Below, piece by piece: positions 36,011-47,757 of a stretch of 64,000 bases of DNA. The number at the start of each line of letters is the position of its first letter. Within the stretch, counting starts at the first letter, position 1. The translations under genes and the position numbers were made by a program. Source of the stretch: Callorhinus ursinus (Eukaryota > Chordata > Mammalia > Carnivora > Otariidae); assembly GCF_003265705.1 (NCBI RefSeq), contig NW_020312894.1:2587028-2651027 (forward strand), read 5' to 3'. The notes beneath the pieces are model-generated. The model did not search any database and was not told the origin of the DNA. It saw only the letters and a list, made by a program, of their open reading frames with translations.

Positions 36011-36427
36011 GTTCCATGCTTTTCCACTGTGGGCTCCGACATAAAAGTGCATGCATATGCACAGAAAAAAACAGAGTTTATTTCAATATACAGTAGATGC
36101 AAAGGGCAACCACTCATTAAAGGAGATGGTGGGTGTCCTCATCCTTACCAAGGACAACAGGGGACCCCTTTAACATTGGGCCGCTATCGCAAAGAGTGGA
36201 GGTAAAAGTTTGACACTCCAGTTCCTCCTTGGGCCGGAAAATCAGTTCTCTCTCCTTTGGAATATGATTCCCCAGAGGCTGGGGTTGGCCTCCTCCAAGT
36301 GCTGGCTTTTGATCTCAGGTGGTTAAACAAAGGAACACTTCTTATTTTACTTTGAATAAAAGCGAGGGCTTTTTAAAAAGAACAAGGTTGAGAGAAATTA
36401 ACTGGTGGTCCCAGCACTATCATGTCA
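36011..36427. other. Single-copy sequence, no gene recognised
   Basis: No ORF or repeat that I can support. Confidence 0.45.
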
Positions 36428-36440
36428 AGAAATGAATGGA

Positions 36441-36510
36441 TCACCACATCAAAAACTAATGATGTATTGTATGGTGACTAACATAACATAAGAAAGTTAA
36501 AAAAAAAAAA
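36441..36510 (+). mobile_element. Extremely 5'-truncated L1 insertion (about 70 bp)
   Basis: Only the last L1 3'UTR bases (caccacatcaaaaactaatg, then tattgtatggtgactaacat) and a poly(A) are present. A 13-bp duplication with one mismatch flanks it: agaaatgaatgga at 36428-36440 and agaaatggatgga at 36511-36523. Confidence 0.9.
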
Positions 36511-36523
36511 AGAAATGGATGGA

Positions 36524-37447
36524 AGAGACATTTTGACTAAGAAATGAGATTATTTTAGCTTCAGGGTGGCCCCTGGCCTGCATTGTGTCTGCACATCACA
36601 CAACTGTGCCACCCCTTGTGCGCACACTGGAAGTGTTTCCGTCATTTTGCTGGAGGGAAAAACCAACTGCTCTCTTGGTTTCCTGATCTTCAATAGGGGT
36701 AGTGTCTGCTTAGGCCCTCCCTGGTCCCGGACAACCACAGTAACCAGGTGCTGGCCTTAGAGCCCCGTCCTCAGATCAACCCCCTCTGACCAGCCCCCAC
36801 TGACCTCAGCAACCTGAATCCCCACTTTCTTTATCCCAAAGACAAGGAGAGCATGGCATCTACCTGCCAGGGCGCTAGGAGAAGGAACCCGGATGGCGGG
36901 GACATGGTGCCCAGTAAGCAGTGCTGGTGTTTCTGTGGCGGGGGGCTCTCCCAGGAGGCCCACCAAACATGGTGCCAAACCTGGGGGCCCCTGCCACTCT
37001 AGTGGCCCCACGCCTCCCTCCTCCACCTGTCCTGCAGCCCCACAGCCACTCACAATCTCACTGGCCACCCCCCACGATTCCCCTGCCATCCGAACAGAGG
37101 ATGCTGAAGCGCCCATGGTCACACAGCCCAGAAGGAAGAGATGCAGCACCACAAGAATCCCTGATTGGCTTTGCTGCATGGGGACTGTCACCTCGGCAGA
37201 GGTGCCCCACTGGCCTCATGCGTGTCTGCGTCCCCCTAGAATGGAGCATACATCAGACATTTAGCCATGTGTGTGACCTTGCAAGTCAGCTTCCTAGGCA
37301 ACAGCTGACCTCCCAGCCCAAGACTGACACATCCAAGAACATCCCCATCCCCAAGAGATATCAAAGATGCTTTAAGAAACTCTTCCCCACATTAAAAGCA
37401 TTCTGAGTTTTAAAAAACCCATGTGAAGAATATTGAGTAAATGTATT
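36524..37447. other. Single-copy sequence, no gene recognised
   Basis: Openings up to 161 codons (36921-37406, +) overlap a 144-codon opening on the other strand. None has a known domain. Confidence 0.5.
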
Positions 37448-37461
37448 AAAACAGATTTCTT

Positions 37462-37640
37462 TTTTTAAAGATTTTATTTTTTATTTATTTCAGAGAGAGC
37501 AAGAGAGATCACAGAAGGAAAGAGTGAAGCAGACTCCCCACTGAGCAGGGAGCCCGATGTGGGACTCGATCCCAGGACCCTGAGACCATGACCGGAGCCG
37601 AAGGCAGATGCTTAACCGACTGAGCCACCCAGGCATCCCT
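37462..37640 (-). mobile_element. Carnivore tRNA-Lys SINE (SINEC type)
   Basis: The tRNA-derived head is at the right (gactgagccacccaggcatc) and the T-rich tail complement at the left. An imperfect duplication aaaa(c/tg)agatttctt flanks it at 37448-37461 and 37641-37655. Confidence 0.95.
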
Positions 37641-37655
37641 AAAATGAGATTTCTT

Positions 37656-39474
37656 AATTTCCCTTAAGTAACTATGAAAACACACAAATGGAAAAAAAAT
37701 GTGCTTCTACTGTAGAACTAAGGAGGCATTTAGTGAAAAGAACCCAGGCTTCGGAAGCCAGAACTACATCCCAGCAGGAGCCCCGGCCCCCCACCCTCAG
37801 AGGGGGGCAGACAGAATGGATGGGACGTGCCGGTACCGACCCCACTTCAAGGGGGCTGTTAACACATGGATGTTGTTTGTATAACTAATGTAACTCAGGG
37901 GCCATGCATTTCGCCAAGAGGGAATGTCAGAAAGAAGTGACACTCGGGTCCACCTGCCCTGCCACCTTCTGAGCCCAAACATCCGAAAGCAGGACAAGAC
38001 AGTAGCTGCCTCCACTCTCCCAGCAGTTCACCCACTGCACACACACAAGGAAAGCGCGCCTCTCTGAGAAATGGGTGGTTAGCAGGATATCGTCTCAAGG
38101 GTGCCTGGCTGATTTCCTCCATCTCCAACAGCACCTGTTGGTCCCCAGAAGCGAGAGAGCCTCTGTCAAAGAAGCCGTGCTCACCGGGGCAGGGACGTCA
38201 GAGTGAGCTCCAGACACAGCTGCGACGTGGGAGGGTTGCCGTCTGCCAGCTGCGTGAAGGACACAGTGATGTCCCCTCACGTCCAGGCCCAAGGAGTCTG
38301 GGGCGGTGGGTCTCAAACTTTCTAAGCTGGGTTTTAGATAAAAGCTTCTCCATATCATGGACTGCTGTGGGGAAAATGAAGACGATGAGGGCCCCTGGGA
38401 GGCCTTCCAGAACCTCTGGGGATCCGCGGATTCAGTTTACAAACCAGGACCTGAGACTGCCCTGGGGGGGAGCTAGCGTGCGGGGGGGCTCCAGGCTCAC
38501 CAGCACACTTCGAGATCAGGGGCTAAGGACTGAAGCTTAGCCCCTGCGGCCCTCGCCTTTTCAGAGCCAAGCCTGGGTCAGTCTCTCTTTAAGAAACACA
38601 GAAAATGCTTTAACGTGTGCCTCACGATGAAATCCCACGGCCAGAAAGAATAAGTTAATATCCCAGGGATTTGGAAGAAAAAGTCTGCTGGACCACGTTT
38701 ATGACAAAAGAATATTTCATAAAACATCAGATTCAGGCTTCCAATAATATTCAAGAGGGTATTACAATAAAGAGCGGAGAGCAGGCAGACCTAAGAAGAC
38801 ACTGCAAGGAAAACAGAAACAGCAAATTAAAATCTGCAATGGCGCAGCAGAAATGACGACAGGAGAAGAGACATAGAATACTCCACGGTGAGGGTAAGAA
38901 TGAGAAGCAGAGAAAAACGACCACTTTTGGTTTCCCAAAAAGAAAAGAGAAAGGAGCAGAAATAGGGTCAGGTTACACGGGTGCCCTCCTGGCCGGAGGT
39001 GCTGGCCACACACACCACACCTGCCCACGTTGCTCCCAGAGTCACTCTGCTGTCCACAGGGAGGCAAATGGAACAGTATCCTCAACATGCAGAATCCTCA
39101 GAAAATGTACTACCCTTACACTGTGACCAGGAACCTCATCCCGCCATGTTCATGACCGAGGGCTAAGTCAAAATGAAGGACGTAAAAATGCAGAGATTAA
39201 AGAACACGTGGTAAGCATCAAAGTTAAGTAGTTGTAACTATGAAGTGACTAGTTTTGTAGTTATTTAATGAATGCATGGAAAAAAAGGCCTTTGTTAACT
39301 AGGGAATATTATAAAGAATTATAATACTATATTAAATTAATAAAAATTGGTAAGTAAGTCAGACAAAGCAAAATTGCTAAATGCTTTGCTTTGCATATAA
39401 GTAATGATAAATTCTATTTTATCAACTACCAATTTGGCAAATGTATTAATCAACTTTTTCTCTGTTCACACTGT
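37656..39474. other. Single-copy sequence, no gene recognised
   Basis: GC falls toward the right end. A weak MER5-like word (gtgggtctcaaactttc) occurs at about 38307. Confidence 0.5.
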
Positions 39475-39550
39475 GTAGGTAACAAACACAAAATTTCAGT
39501 GGCTTACTATATCAAACATTTATTTCCTACTCATGGGTCTACAGCACACA
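39475..39550 (-). repeat. Possible MLT1-type LTR fragment
   Basis: The stretch taacaaacacaaaatttcag then tggcttactat and catttatttcctac resembles the reverse complement of an MLT1 LTR end. It is short and diverged. Confidence 0.4.
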
Positions 39551-39639
39551 AAAATCTGAGAAAGTGCTAGATTTGTTGGAGAAAGTGAATACAACCCTAA
39601 TGTCAAAAACTGACAAAGAGAAGGGGAAACTACATATTT

Positions 39640-39834
39640 TTTTTTAAAGATTTTATTCACTTATTTTACAGAGAGAGACACAGCGAGAGAGGGAACACAA
39701 GCAAGGGAAGTGGGAGAGGGAGAAGCAGGCTTCCCGCTGAGCAGGGAGCCCGATGTAGGGCTTGATCCCAGGACCCTGAGATCATGACCTGAGCCGAAGG
39801 CAGACGCTTAACGACTGAGCCACCCAGGCGCCCC
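39640..39834 (-). mobile_element. Carnivore tRNA-Lys SINE (SINEC type)
   Basis: The head is at the right (gactgagccacccaggcgcc) and the poly(A) complement at the left. A 16-bp duplication with one mismatch flanks it: gggaaactacatattt at 39624-39639 and gggaaacgacatattt at 39835-39850. Confidence 0.96.
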
Positions 39835-39865
39835 GGGAAACGACATATTTAAAAATAAAAGTAAA

Positions 39866-40074
39866 GGGGCACCTGGGTGACACAGTTAGTTAAGCGTCCA
39901 GCTCTTGATTTTGGCTTAGGTCATGATCTCGGGGTCATGAGATCGAGCCCCGCGCTGGGCTCTGCACTGGTTGTGGAGTCTGCTTGAGATTCTCTCTCTC
40001 CTTCTGCCCCTTCCCTGCTCACATGCAAACTGTCTCTAAAAATAATAATAATAAAATAAAAATAAAAATAAAAA
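39866..40074 (+). mobile_element. Carnivore tRNA-Lys SINE (SINEC type)
   Basis: The head ggggcacctgggtgacacag is at the left, with a B-box-like gatcgagcccc, a CT-rich stretch, then an A-rich tail of aataata and aaaata units. It lies head to head with the SINE at 39640-39834, 31 bp apart. Confidence 0.95.
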
Positions 40075-40520
40075 TCACTGGAAGACATTAGCAAAACAAA
40101 CAAAATAATCAACAGGATATTAATCAAATAATCTTGCAAAACCAAGAAGTTTTATCAGAAAATACAGAAATTTTACATTAGCTGATAAATAAAAGCCCGT
40201 CATTTTTCAGTAACATGAGAAGTGTGCTTATGTGTAGGTTTTATAAGTGGATTTTTCCAATTTAATGCTTATTAATATTTTGATCTAAAATATTAAATTT
40301 TTATATCCTAAAACAGTGTCATCCAGGTATTATTAAAATGGTAGAGTAAGTGCCAAATAATACAAGTCAAAATCAGTACATTTGGGACAAAAGTAAGATC
40401 TGGTAAAATGCTATGGTTATTCAAATATCTCATTATATTTATTGTACTTAAATTGAAGCTTTAAAATTAAAAATAAGCAAAGAACTTTTCATTTTCATAG
40501 CATGCACATTCATTCATACA
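40075..40520. other. AT-rich sequence, no gene recognised
   Basis: No ORF or identifiable repeat. Confidence 0.45.
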
Positions 40521-40524
40521 ACAG

Positions 40525-40573
40525 CACATGTGTGCATGTGCACACACACGTGCACACACACACACACACACTC
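40525..40573. repeat. (CA)n microsatellite
   Basis: Interrupted CA runs preceded by gtgtgcatgtg. Confidence 0.95.
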
Positions 40574-40639
40574 ACATTTATTCCTATGGGGAAATTATTT
40601 TTGAATAACATAACTTTTAAAACCCCCAATGTTATTAAT

Positions 40640-40930
40640 GTTTACAAAGAAATGGACATTCTCAGACATTACATGGGAGGGTAAACAAGCAAACCCTTTC
40701 ATAAAATAATCCGTGAGTATGTAAAAGGAACTTTAATACCCAGCTATCTCATGGTTTCTACTTCCAGAAAATTGGAAAAAATACTCCTCTCAGCCATATT
40801 TATAGTAGAAAAATTAAGCATAAACACAAATTATATGTCTGATTAAAAGGAAAAATAGTTAACCAAATTAGAAAACATACATAGGATATAATATTACGTG
40901 ATTGTTAGAAATGATGCTGGTTTTTGAAAG
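40640..40930 (+). mobile_element. Possible ancient L1 ORF2 3' fragment
   Basis: The phrases ccatatttatagtagaaaaatt and gataatattac, then gtgattgttagaaatgatg resemble a diverged L1 3' end. Support is weak. Confidence 0.4.
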
Positions 40931-40939
40931 AAAGAAAAG

Positions 40940-43257
40940 AAAAAAAAAATCAACAGAGCACCAATGAACTATGGAACAACCTCGAGCAGCCTAATATATG
41001 TGTTTTCAGAGTTCCCTAAGTAGACTGGGGTGGGGAACAGCAAAAATATTTGAAGAAAAATGGCTGAAAACTTTCCAAATTTGATGAAAACTATAACCCT
41101 ATTAATCCAAAAAGCCCAATGAAACCACAATCAAAAGGAACATGAAGAAAAGTACACCAAGGTATATGATAATTAAACTGCTCAAAACCAGTAATTAAGA
41201 GAAAATCTTAAAAACAACCAGAGGGAAAGGGCACATTATGCACTGAAAAATGAATATAAGGACAATGGCAGATTTCTTGTCAAAAGCAATGCGAGAGAGA
41301 AGACAGCACAGCGACACCAATAAAAGGCATAAAGGGAAAAGTAAAGCCGTCAACCAAGGATTCTATGCCCAGCAAACCCAAAGGCAGAAACCAAGGCAAA
41401 ATTGAAAGGTTTGCAGACACACAGAAGTTGAAAGAATTCATCACCAGCAAACTGATGCTACAACAAATTCAGGCAGAAGGAAAATGACAACAGAAATAAA
41501 GACCCACAGAAAGGGATGAAGAAGACTGCACATGGTAACCAGCTCAGGAAGTATAGAAGAGTTTTTCTTGTTATTTAAATCTCTTCGAAAGATAATTAAC
41601 TATTTTGACAAAAGCCTGTATTGTGGGGTTTATAACATATGAATCACTCAAGTGTATGACAGAACAGCATAAAAGCCAGGAGTGAAGAAATGGTCATGTG
41701 CTATGGTAAGGTTCCCATGCTCTATAACGTGGTACAGCTTCACTTGAAGAGGGACCGTGATAAGTTAATGAGACATACTACAAACCCTAAGGCAACCACT
41801 AACAGAAAAAAAAAAAAACCAAAGACTTACAGCTAATTAGCCAACAAATGATACAAATAGCAATATGATAGTCTAAAATCTAACCATATCAGTACTCACA
41901 TTAAAGGTGAAAATATCTATTTTAAAATATTTTGACAGATTGGATTAAAAAGGCAAGAGCCAACTGTACAATGAGGACAAGAAACACACTTTAAATATAA
42001 AGACACATAAGTTAAAAGTAAAGGGATGAAAAAAAATTATAACAAAGAACAAAATTGGAGGGCTATCACTACCTGATTTCAAGATATTATAAAGTTATAG
42101 TAATTAAAATAGTGTAATATTGGCATAAAGAATTAGACCAATTGAACAAAACAGACTCCAGAAATAGATCTACATATATATGGACAACGCAAGTGAGTTC
42201 TGACAAAGATACAAAGGCAATAAAGTAAAAAAAGGTAGTCTTTTCAAAAAATGGTTGTAGAATAACTGGATATTCATATGCAAAAAATAAAAAGAACTAC
42301 AAGCCATACATCATAATGTATACAAAAATTAACTTAAAGTGGATAACAGACCTAAATATAAAACCTAAAATTACAAAACTTCAAAGGAAAACATAAGATA
42401 AAAATCCTTGTGATTTTGAGTTAGACAAAGATTTCTCAGACACGACACTCCCAGCACAATGCATAAAAGAATAAATTTAAAAATAGGACCTCATCAAAAC
42501 TTAAAGCCTCTGCTATTCAATAGACACTGTTAAGAAAATTAAAAGACAGACTTGGAGAAAATATTTGCAAAGTATATATCTGAAAAAAGAACTCATATCC
42601 AGAATGTATAGAGAACTCTCAAAACATAACAATCAAAAAAAGGTAGAAAAAAAAGTGGGTACAAAAATATGCCCACACTTCACCGACGAAGATATACAGA
42701 TGGCAAATTAGCACACTAAAAGATGTATAACATCATCTTACTGGGCATCATTAGTTACTGGACAAATGCAAATGCAAACCACAGTGAGAAACCACCTGTA
42801 CCTAATAGAAAGGCTAAAATTAATGACTGACACATTAATGACTGGCCAAGCATTGGAGAGACTGGAGAAACGGGAATTCTTACACATCACTGCTGGGAAT
42901 GAAAAATGGGATAACCATTTCGAAAACCGTTTGGCAGTCTCTTAAAATGTGGCACGTGTAGTACCATGGGGTCCAGCTGCTCCCCTCGCAGGTAATTCTC
43001 ATAAGAAATGAAAGCACACATCCATACAAAGACTTGTACATGATTTTTCAGAGCAGTTTTATTTACAATAGCCAAACACTGGAAACAACCCAAATATTCC
43101 TTAGCAGGTAAGTGGATGAACTAACTGTGATATATCTAGTACATGGGAACACTACTTGGCAATAAGAATGAACAACTCAACACCAAAAAACCATAAATAA
43201 CCCAGTTTAAAAATGGCAGAAGACATGAACAGACATTTCTCCAAAGAATACAGACAG
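40940..43257 (+). mobile_element. Ancient L1 (L1M-type), ORF1 end through ORF2 3' part
   Basis: About 40990-41500 is ORF1-end sequence (gaaaatcttaaaaacaaccagag at about 41200, tctatgcccagcaaaccc). About 41800-43180 is ORF2 sequence, including accaattgaacaaaacagac, aacttaaagtggataacagac, cctcatcaaaacttaaagcc, ggacaaatgcaaatgcaaacc and ttatttacaatagccaaacac. All frames are broken. It is extended on the right by the SINE at 43258-43345 and then by L1 3'UTR-like sequence. Confidence 0.8.
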
Positions 43258-43345
43258 GAGCACCTGGGTGGCTCAGTTGGTTAAGCATCCGACTCTTGGT
43301 TTCGGCTCAGGTCATGATCTCAGGGTCGTGAGATTGAGCTCCGTG
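43258..43345 (+). mobile_element. Truncated carnivore SINE (head only)
   Basis: Only the tRNA-derived head is present (gagcacctgggtggctcagt through gtgagattgagct). There is no CT-rich stretch, no poly(A) tail and no target-site duplication. The 3' part was probably lost by deletion. Confidence 0.9.
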
Positions 43346-43560
43346 GGCGAGGGGAAGCTTTCAAAAGTGCTGGACTTGTCCATTGTCCTGATTGTGGTGA
43401 TGGTCTCACAAGCTCACACACACACCACAACACACAACACTGCACACTGTGAATGTGGCCATTTATGGCATATCAGTGATACCTGGACAAAGCTGTTCAA
43501 CAATGCTTATGGAAAGAATAAACGTTATTTTGTAAATAAGTCTTGCAAACTCTGCAACAG
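43346..43560 (+). mobile_element. Ancient L1 3'UTR-like sequence
   Basis: The phrase tccattgtcctgattgtggtg then atggtctcacaagctcac and a CA-rich stretch is typical of an old L1 3'UTR. It continues the element at 40940-43257. Confidence 0.6.
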
Positions 43561-44430
43561 CATTGTAAAATGTTACGAGAAAGAAACAGATATCGACATG
43601 TTACATAAAGTTTGGATATTTTATGTAATTTTAAAAAGCAGCTTTATGTAGAAAAAGAAATGACTGAAAAATCGGAAGACGTGGACAGTGTTTCTGCATG
43701 TGGTGAGGCTGTGGACAGCATCTCCCTACATGTTTGGTCCTTTCTCTATGGCTCTTTGAGTCCCCACAGACCGGCCTGCTTCTCAGGAGGGAAAAGGTAG
43801 GGGGGAAAGGCGTGTTTTCATCTGAAACCAGAAGGGCAGGGTTGAGGTGTGGGCAGGAGCACGTTCCTGAAGCAGCGATGCTCAGAGCACAGAAAAGCAT
43901 CAGCCTTCCCTCCTTTTCCTTTGAGCTGAGAAAACCTGCCCAGGCTGCCTCCACCTGGTCCGGCCACTGTGCCCAGTCTGCTTCTCTCTGCCGCAGCCCC
44001 AGCAGGCTCCCAAGGTGCCGGTCAGATGCAGGCCTGGGACCCCAGCTACCCACAGGCCTGTGGTCTCAATCAGCACCTGCAGGGACTGACACCCTCGAGG
44101 AAAACAGAGGCATGCCCTCAAAAACACCCTCCCCCCGAGACTGATTTCAGACTTCCACGAACACCTCTCCCAAGTTTTCCTAGAACCCTGGGACAGGGCC
44201 CATGAGGTGCCCAGAGAGAGCAGTTTGTAAAGAAAACCAGGACAAAACATTTCCACCATCCCAAAGATGGTTTTCCACCCAGCAACACAAGCACTTGTTT
44301 CTGCTCTCGAATAAGAAAAACACACTGATTTTCCAAAGACAAAAAAAGGGAAAGTGATAAGACTCACTGATGAAGAACTTCATGCGGGACAGACACCAGG
44401 CAGAGTCCCTCGGATGTGTCAGCTCCCTTT
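43561..44430. other. Single-copy sequence, no gene recognised
   Basis: The minus-strand opening 43900-44367 (155 codons) overlaps + strand openings and has no known domain. Confidence 0.5.
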
Positions 44431-44439
44431 CCCTCACCG

Positions 44440-44545
44440 TTTGCTAGCTGGGTCTCCAGAACACAGACAGGGAAACTGAGGCATGGGAATGCTGACGTTA
44501 GCGGCAGCCAGTGGGGAGTCAGGACTGGGACCGCGGGAACCTGAT
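44440..44545 (+). repeat. MIR-like fragment
   Basis: The phrase acagggaaactgaggcatgg with a following gagtcaggactgggaccgcg resembles the 3' half of MIR (gaggaaactgaggcacagag, then gccgggattcgaacc). Confidence 0.45.
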
Positions 44546-45225
44546 TCCCACATCTGTGCCCTTATAAGCACTCTGAGCTCCCGTACATGTGATCCAGACC
44601 ATGGACAGTGGGGACCAGTGCCTCCACCCTGTTTCATGCGACAGGGCTTGCCCCCTTCCCCTGTGAGAGGCTGTGGGGTAGCTCAGCCGTGATTCCCAGA
44701 GGGCAGACGGCAGCGTCTCCGCTCCAAACAGACCTGTCTGTATTCACACACAACTCCCCACCTTCCACCCACACCACAGGCTTCTCCCACCCTCCTCTCC
44801 TTCTGTATTTGTAATACTCTTCTGCTCCGTGATCCCCAGATTGACTGATTTGCTTGACCCTAGAATTAAAAAAAAAAAAAGTTTCAGAATTGCTAATCCA
44901 TACTTCCGTGAGAAATAAGCCCAAAATTAGATTTGAAATGTGTTTAAAGTTATTTTTGTCTGCAGCCCAAGGATGCAGAATCTTGGTCCTGTGTGCAGAA
45001 GTACCTGGGTTAGTTCCCTGGCTGTGTGCCCCACCCCCCACCTCAGGGTGATTATGTCCTTCATTTTCGGGAAAAAAAAAATTAGCTTTATTTTCTTTCC
45101 GTGTTGCATCCTAGGTTCTCCCTCCCATCACGGTAAGACAGGCACAGCCCCTCCCACACCTCTAGTCTTTTACCGCATCCCCTGCACCCCACGTAGGCAC
45201 CAATTCCGTTGGTCCCTGGTTATCC
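44546..45225. other. Single-copy sequence, no gene recognised
   Basis: Two short A-runs (44867-44880 and 45072-45080) do not end any recognisable retroposon. Confidence 0.45.
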
Positions 45226-45229
45226 CTTG

Positions 45230-45850
45230 TGTGCAGTTTGTTTCACAAATAAACAAAAGCATATATATTTTCTTACTCCCCTATTTTACTTACACAAAAT
45301 AGCACAGCACCTTCTTCACTTTGCTTTGTTTTTTACTTAATAACACCCCCTGGCGATCGCTCCAATCCCTTTACAGGAAGTTTTTCATTGGTTTTTGTTA
45401 TTGAAGTATAACCAGAATACAACATCCCACCAGGTACAGGTGTATACGTCATGGTTTGGATGTGTCCGGGGCAATTCAGCTACCCTCCTGCATATGAGCA
45501 TATAGACTGTTTCCAATATTGTATAATCATAGACGGCGTTGCAATAATAACCTTGCAAGTGTGTATTTTTATATGTTTGGAAGTGTATCATCAGGGTGAC
45601 TTTCTAGAACTGAAATCCAAAAGGAGAACACAAATGCAGTTTTTCCAGCCATTGCCAAATCCCGTTCCGTAGGGTTGTAACAATTTGCATTCCTACCGGC
45701 AGCGAGCGAGGGTGCCTGTTTCCCCAAAGCCACGCCAACAGAGTGGGGAATTTAACACTTCTGTCAGTCGGTGAAGTGAGAAATGTCATGTCAGTGAACT
45801 TTTAATTTGCATTTATTTCATTATAAGGTTGAATCTTTTCATACCTTGAA
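45230..45850 (-). mobile_element. Ancient L1 ORF2 3' end, antisense
   Basis: Antisense L1 phrases: cagctaccctcctgcatatg, gactgtttccaatattgt, ttgcaataataaccttgc, gccattgccaaatccc, gtgcctgtttccccaaagcc and aacttttaatttgcatttat. The part at 45385-45470 (gttattgaagtataaccag) looks like another antisense L1 end inserted in it. Confidence 0.75.
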
Positions 45851-46019
45851 AGGCAGCGCTCAGCCCCCGCTCCACTGTCACATGCGAGGGGTGGCGCTGC
45901 ACACTGTGGGCCCCGGGGACGGGCTCCTGACTGTCTCGGAACACGTCTCCCGCGTCAGTAAGTAGCAGGCTGTAGGACCCAAGCGTCCGCATGGCAGCAT
46001 GGTAGTCAAGTGTCTATCA

Positions 46020-46426
46020 ACAACTACGTCCTTGAGTATTTTTGTAACTAATTATTAAATTTTGTAAGTGACTCCTTCAAAACCATGGGGTTTTCCCTTA
46101 GATCTATTAATATATATTGCATTATGTCCATGGATTCACTAATATTAAACCAAAATTGCACTAATAGAACAAAAAATCTTACTTCGTGTGGGATGTCATT
46201 TTCTTAAAGTTGTATTAGACTCTGCTTATTTCTGCTTCTGTCTTTATTATTTCCTTCCTTAGGAATCCTTTTGGTTTGCTTCATGGTTCTTTTTCTAGCT
46301 TTTTTGAGAAAGAGAATTCATTCATTCTTTTTTATTCTTCTACTTTTATTTATAAAGACATTTAAGCTTTAAGTTTTTCTCTGACAATGGTTTTAAATAC
46401 ATACCACGGATTCTGATACGTGGTTG
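46020..46426 (-). mobile_element. Ancient L1 ORF2 fragment, antisense, left part
   Basis: The stretch tttattatttccttccttag, then ggttctttttctagcttttt, taagctttaagtttttctct and acataccacggattctgata follows the antisense L1 order. It is cut off at about 46426 by a GC-rich block and resumes at about 46952. Confidence 0.6.
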
Positions 46427-46951
46427 TAGGGGTCCCCGGTGGGCAGCCCCAGGACGGGCCACTTCCACAGGAAGACTACCCAGCAGCCTCAGGACCAGCT
46501 CTTTCCTTCCCCTGCGACCGCCTAAGAGGAATTCCGATAGAGGACCTGCTCCAGGAGGAGCGCGGCCGGCGTGGGTGACCGCCCCGAGGGGAACCAGGTC
46601 AGGGGGACGGGCGGTGGGTGGGGGGCCCGAGCAGGGCCTGTCAGAGTCCCAGCGGCCCACCACGTCCCGGCGGCAGCAGACGTCCGTGAACCACACACTG
46701 ACTTTCTCACCCTCCTGGGCATCGCGCTCCTTCCCTCTGACGTCCCAGACCCCCAGCCCCTTCTCCTGAGTTCACGATGACACAGGGACCTCCTTGCGCC
46801 CGAGGGTCTCTGGAACCTCCACGTGTGTGGGGGTTCCCTGCACGCACCCCATTACATTCGACTTCCTCCCGTGAATCTGGCTCATGTCCGTGTGACTCTT
46901 AGTCCAGCCAGAAGCACCCGGAAAGGGACGGGGGTTCTTGCTCCCCAACAC
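46427..46951. mobile_element. GC-rich LTR-like block inside an antisense L1
   Basis: The block starts tgtaggggtccccggtgggc and ends with cttgctccccaaca, so it has TG...CA ends like an LTR. It is GC- and CpG-rich while the L1 on both sides is AT-rich. The phrase gactcttagtccagccagaagcacc near the end resembles the 3' part of several ERV1-type LTRs as I recall them. No clear direct repeat flanks it and no retroviral gene is present. The family is not identified. Confidence 0.5.
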
Positions 46952-47757
46952 AGTATTTTCATTGTCATTATTTTTTGTGAATTCTGTAATTTGGGTTTGT
47001 ATTCTCCCTTCATTCAGGAGTTGATAGGGTTTTAAATTTTTGATGGAAGGGCTTTTTTATTTCGTTAATGCTTTCTGCCTTCATTGCACTTTGATCCAAA
47101 AGTGTTCTCTGAAAAATTCCTACCCCATTAAACTTAATAGTTTTCTTTGCCACCTGACAAGTAGTCAGTTTTTGTTAACATTTCCTGTGTGTTTTATGTG
47201 AATAGTGCTAATTATTAGAGTGTAAATTATAACATTTCCAAAAATCTACCTTATTATGTCTTTTACATCTTCCATATTCTAACTGATGTTTTGAGCTCTT
47301 TCTCTGTCCTATATGAGAGCAAGGTCCTAAAGACTCCATGTCTGTGTAAGTCCGGCCAGAAGCACCCAGAAGGGGTAGTCTTTGCCTTTCAATGTTGGTT
47401 CTTTTGCCATGTGGTATATGAATATTCATAATTATTAGAACCTCTTTGTGAATTGTGGCTTTTAGCCGTAAAGGGTGTCCTTCTTTGCTGCAGGTATTAG
47501 TGCTTTGTGTTTGGCGTTTACTGGTCCAGTGAAAGTACCACTACCTGACCTTCATTTCAACACACAGCACGTCTCTGCACATGGGTTTACTTTCACCACC
47601 CTTGAACCTTTCTGTGGTAGGTGAGTCTGCCGCATGCAGAATACTTCTGAGACTTCCTTTCTGAAGGAAACTGGAAATAGTTTTCTCTTACACAGTGGGT
47701 TAAACCCATTCACCTGTATTGATAAGACTGATACGTTCGGTTTCAACCCTGTTGTTA
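46952..47757 (-). mobile_element. Ancient L1 ORF2 (5' half), antisense, right part
   Basis: It contains antisense L1 phrases: ttcattcaggagttgatagg, tgcactttgatccaaaagtg, then gtattagtgctttgtg-like endonuclease-region words and cacagtgggttaaacccatt. It is strongly diverged. A short stretch at about 47337-47390 resembles the end of the LTR-like block and may be a second insertion. Confidence 0.55.
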
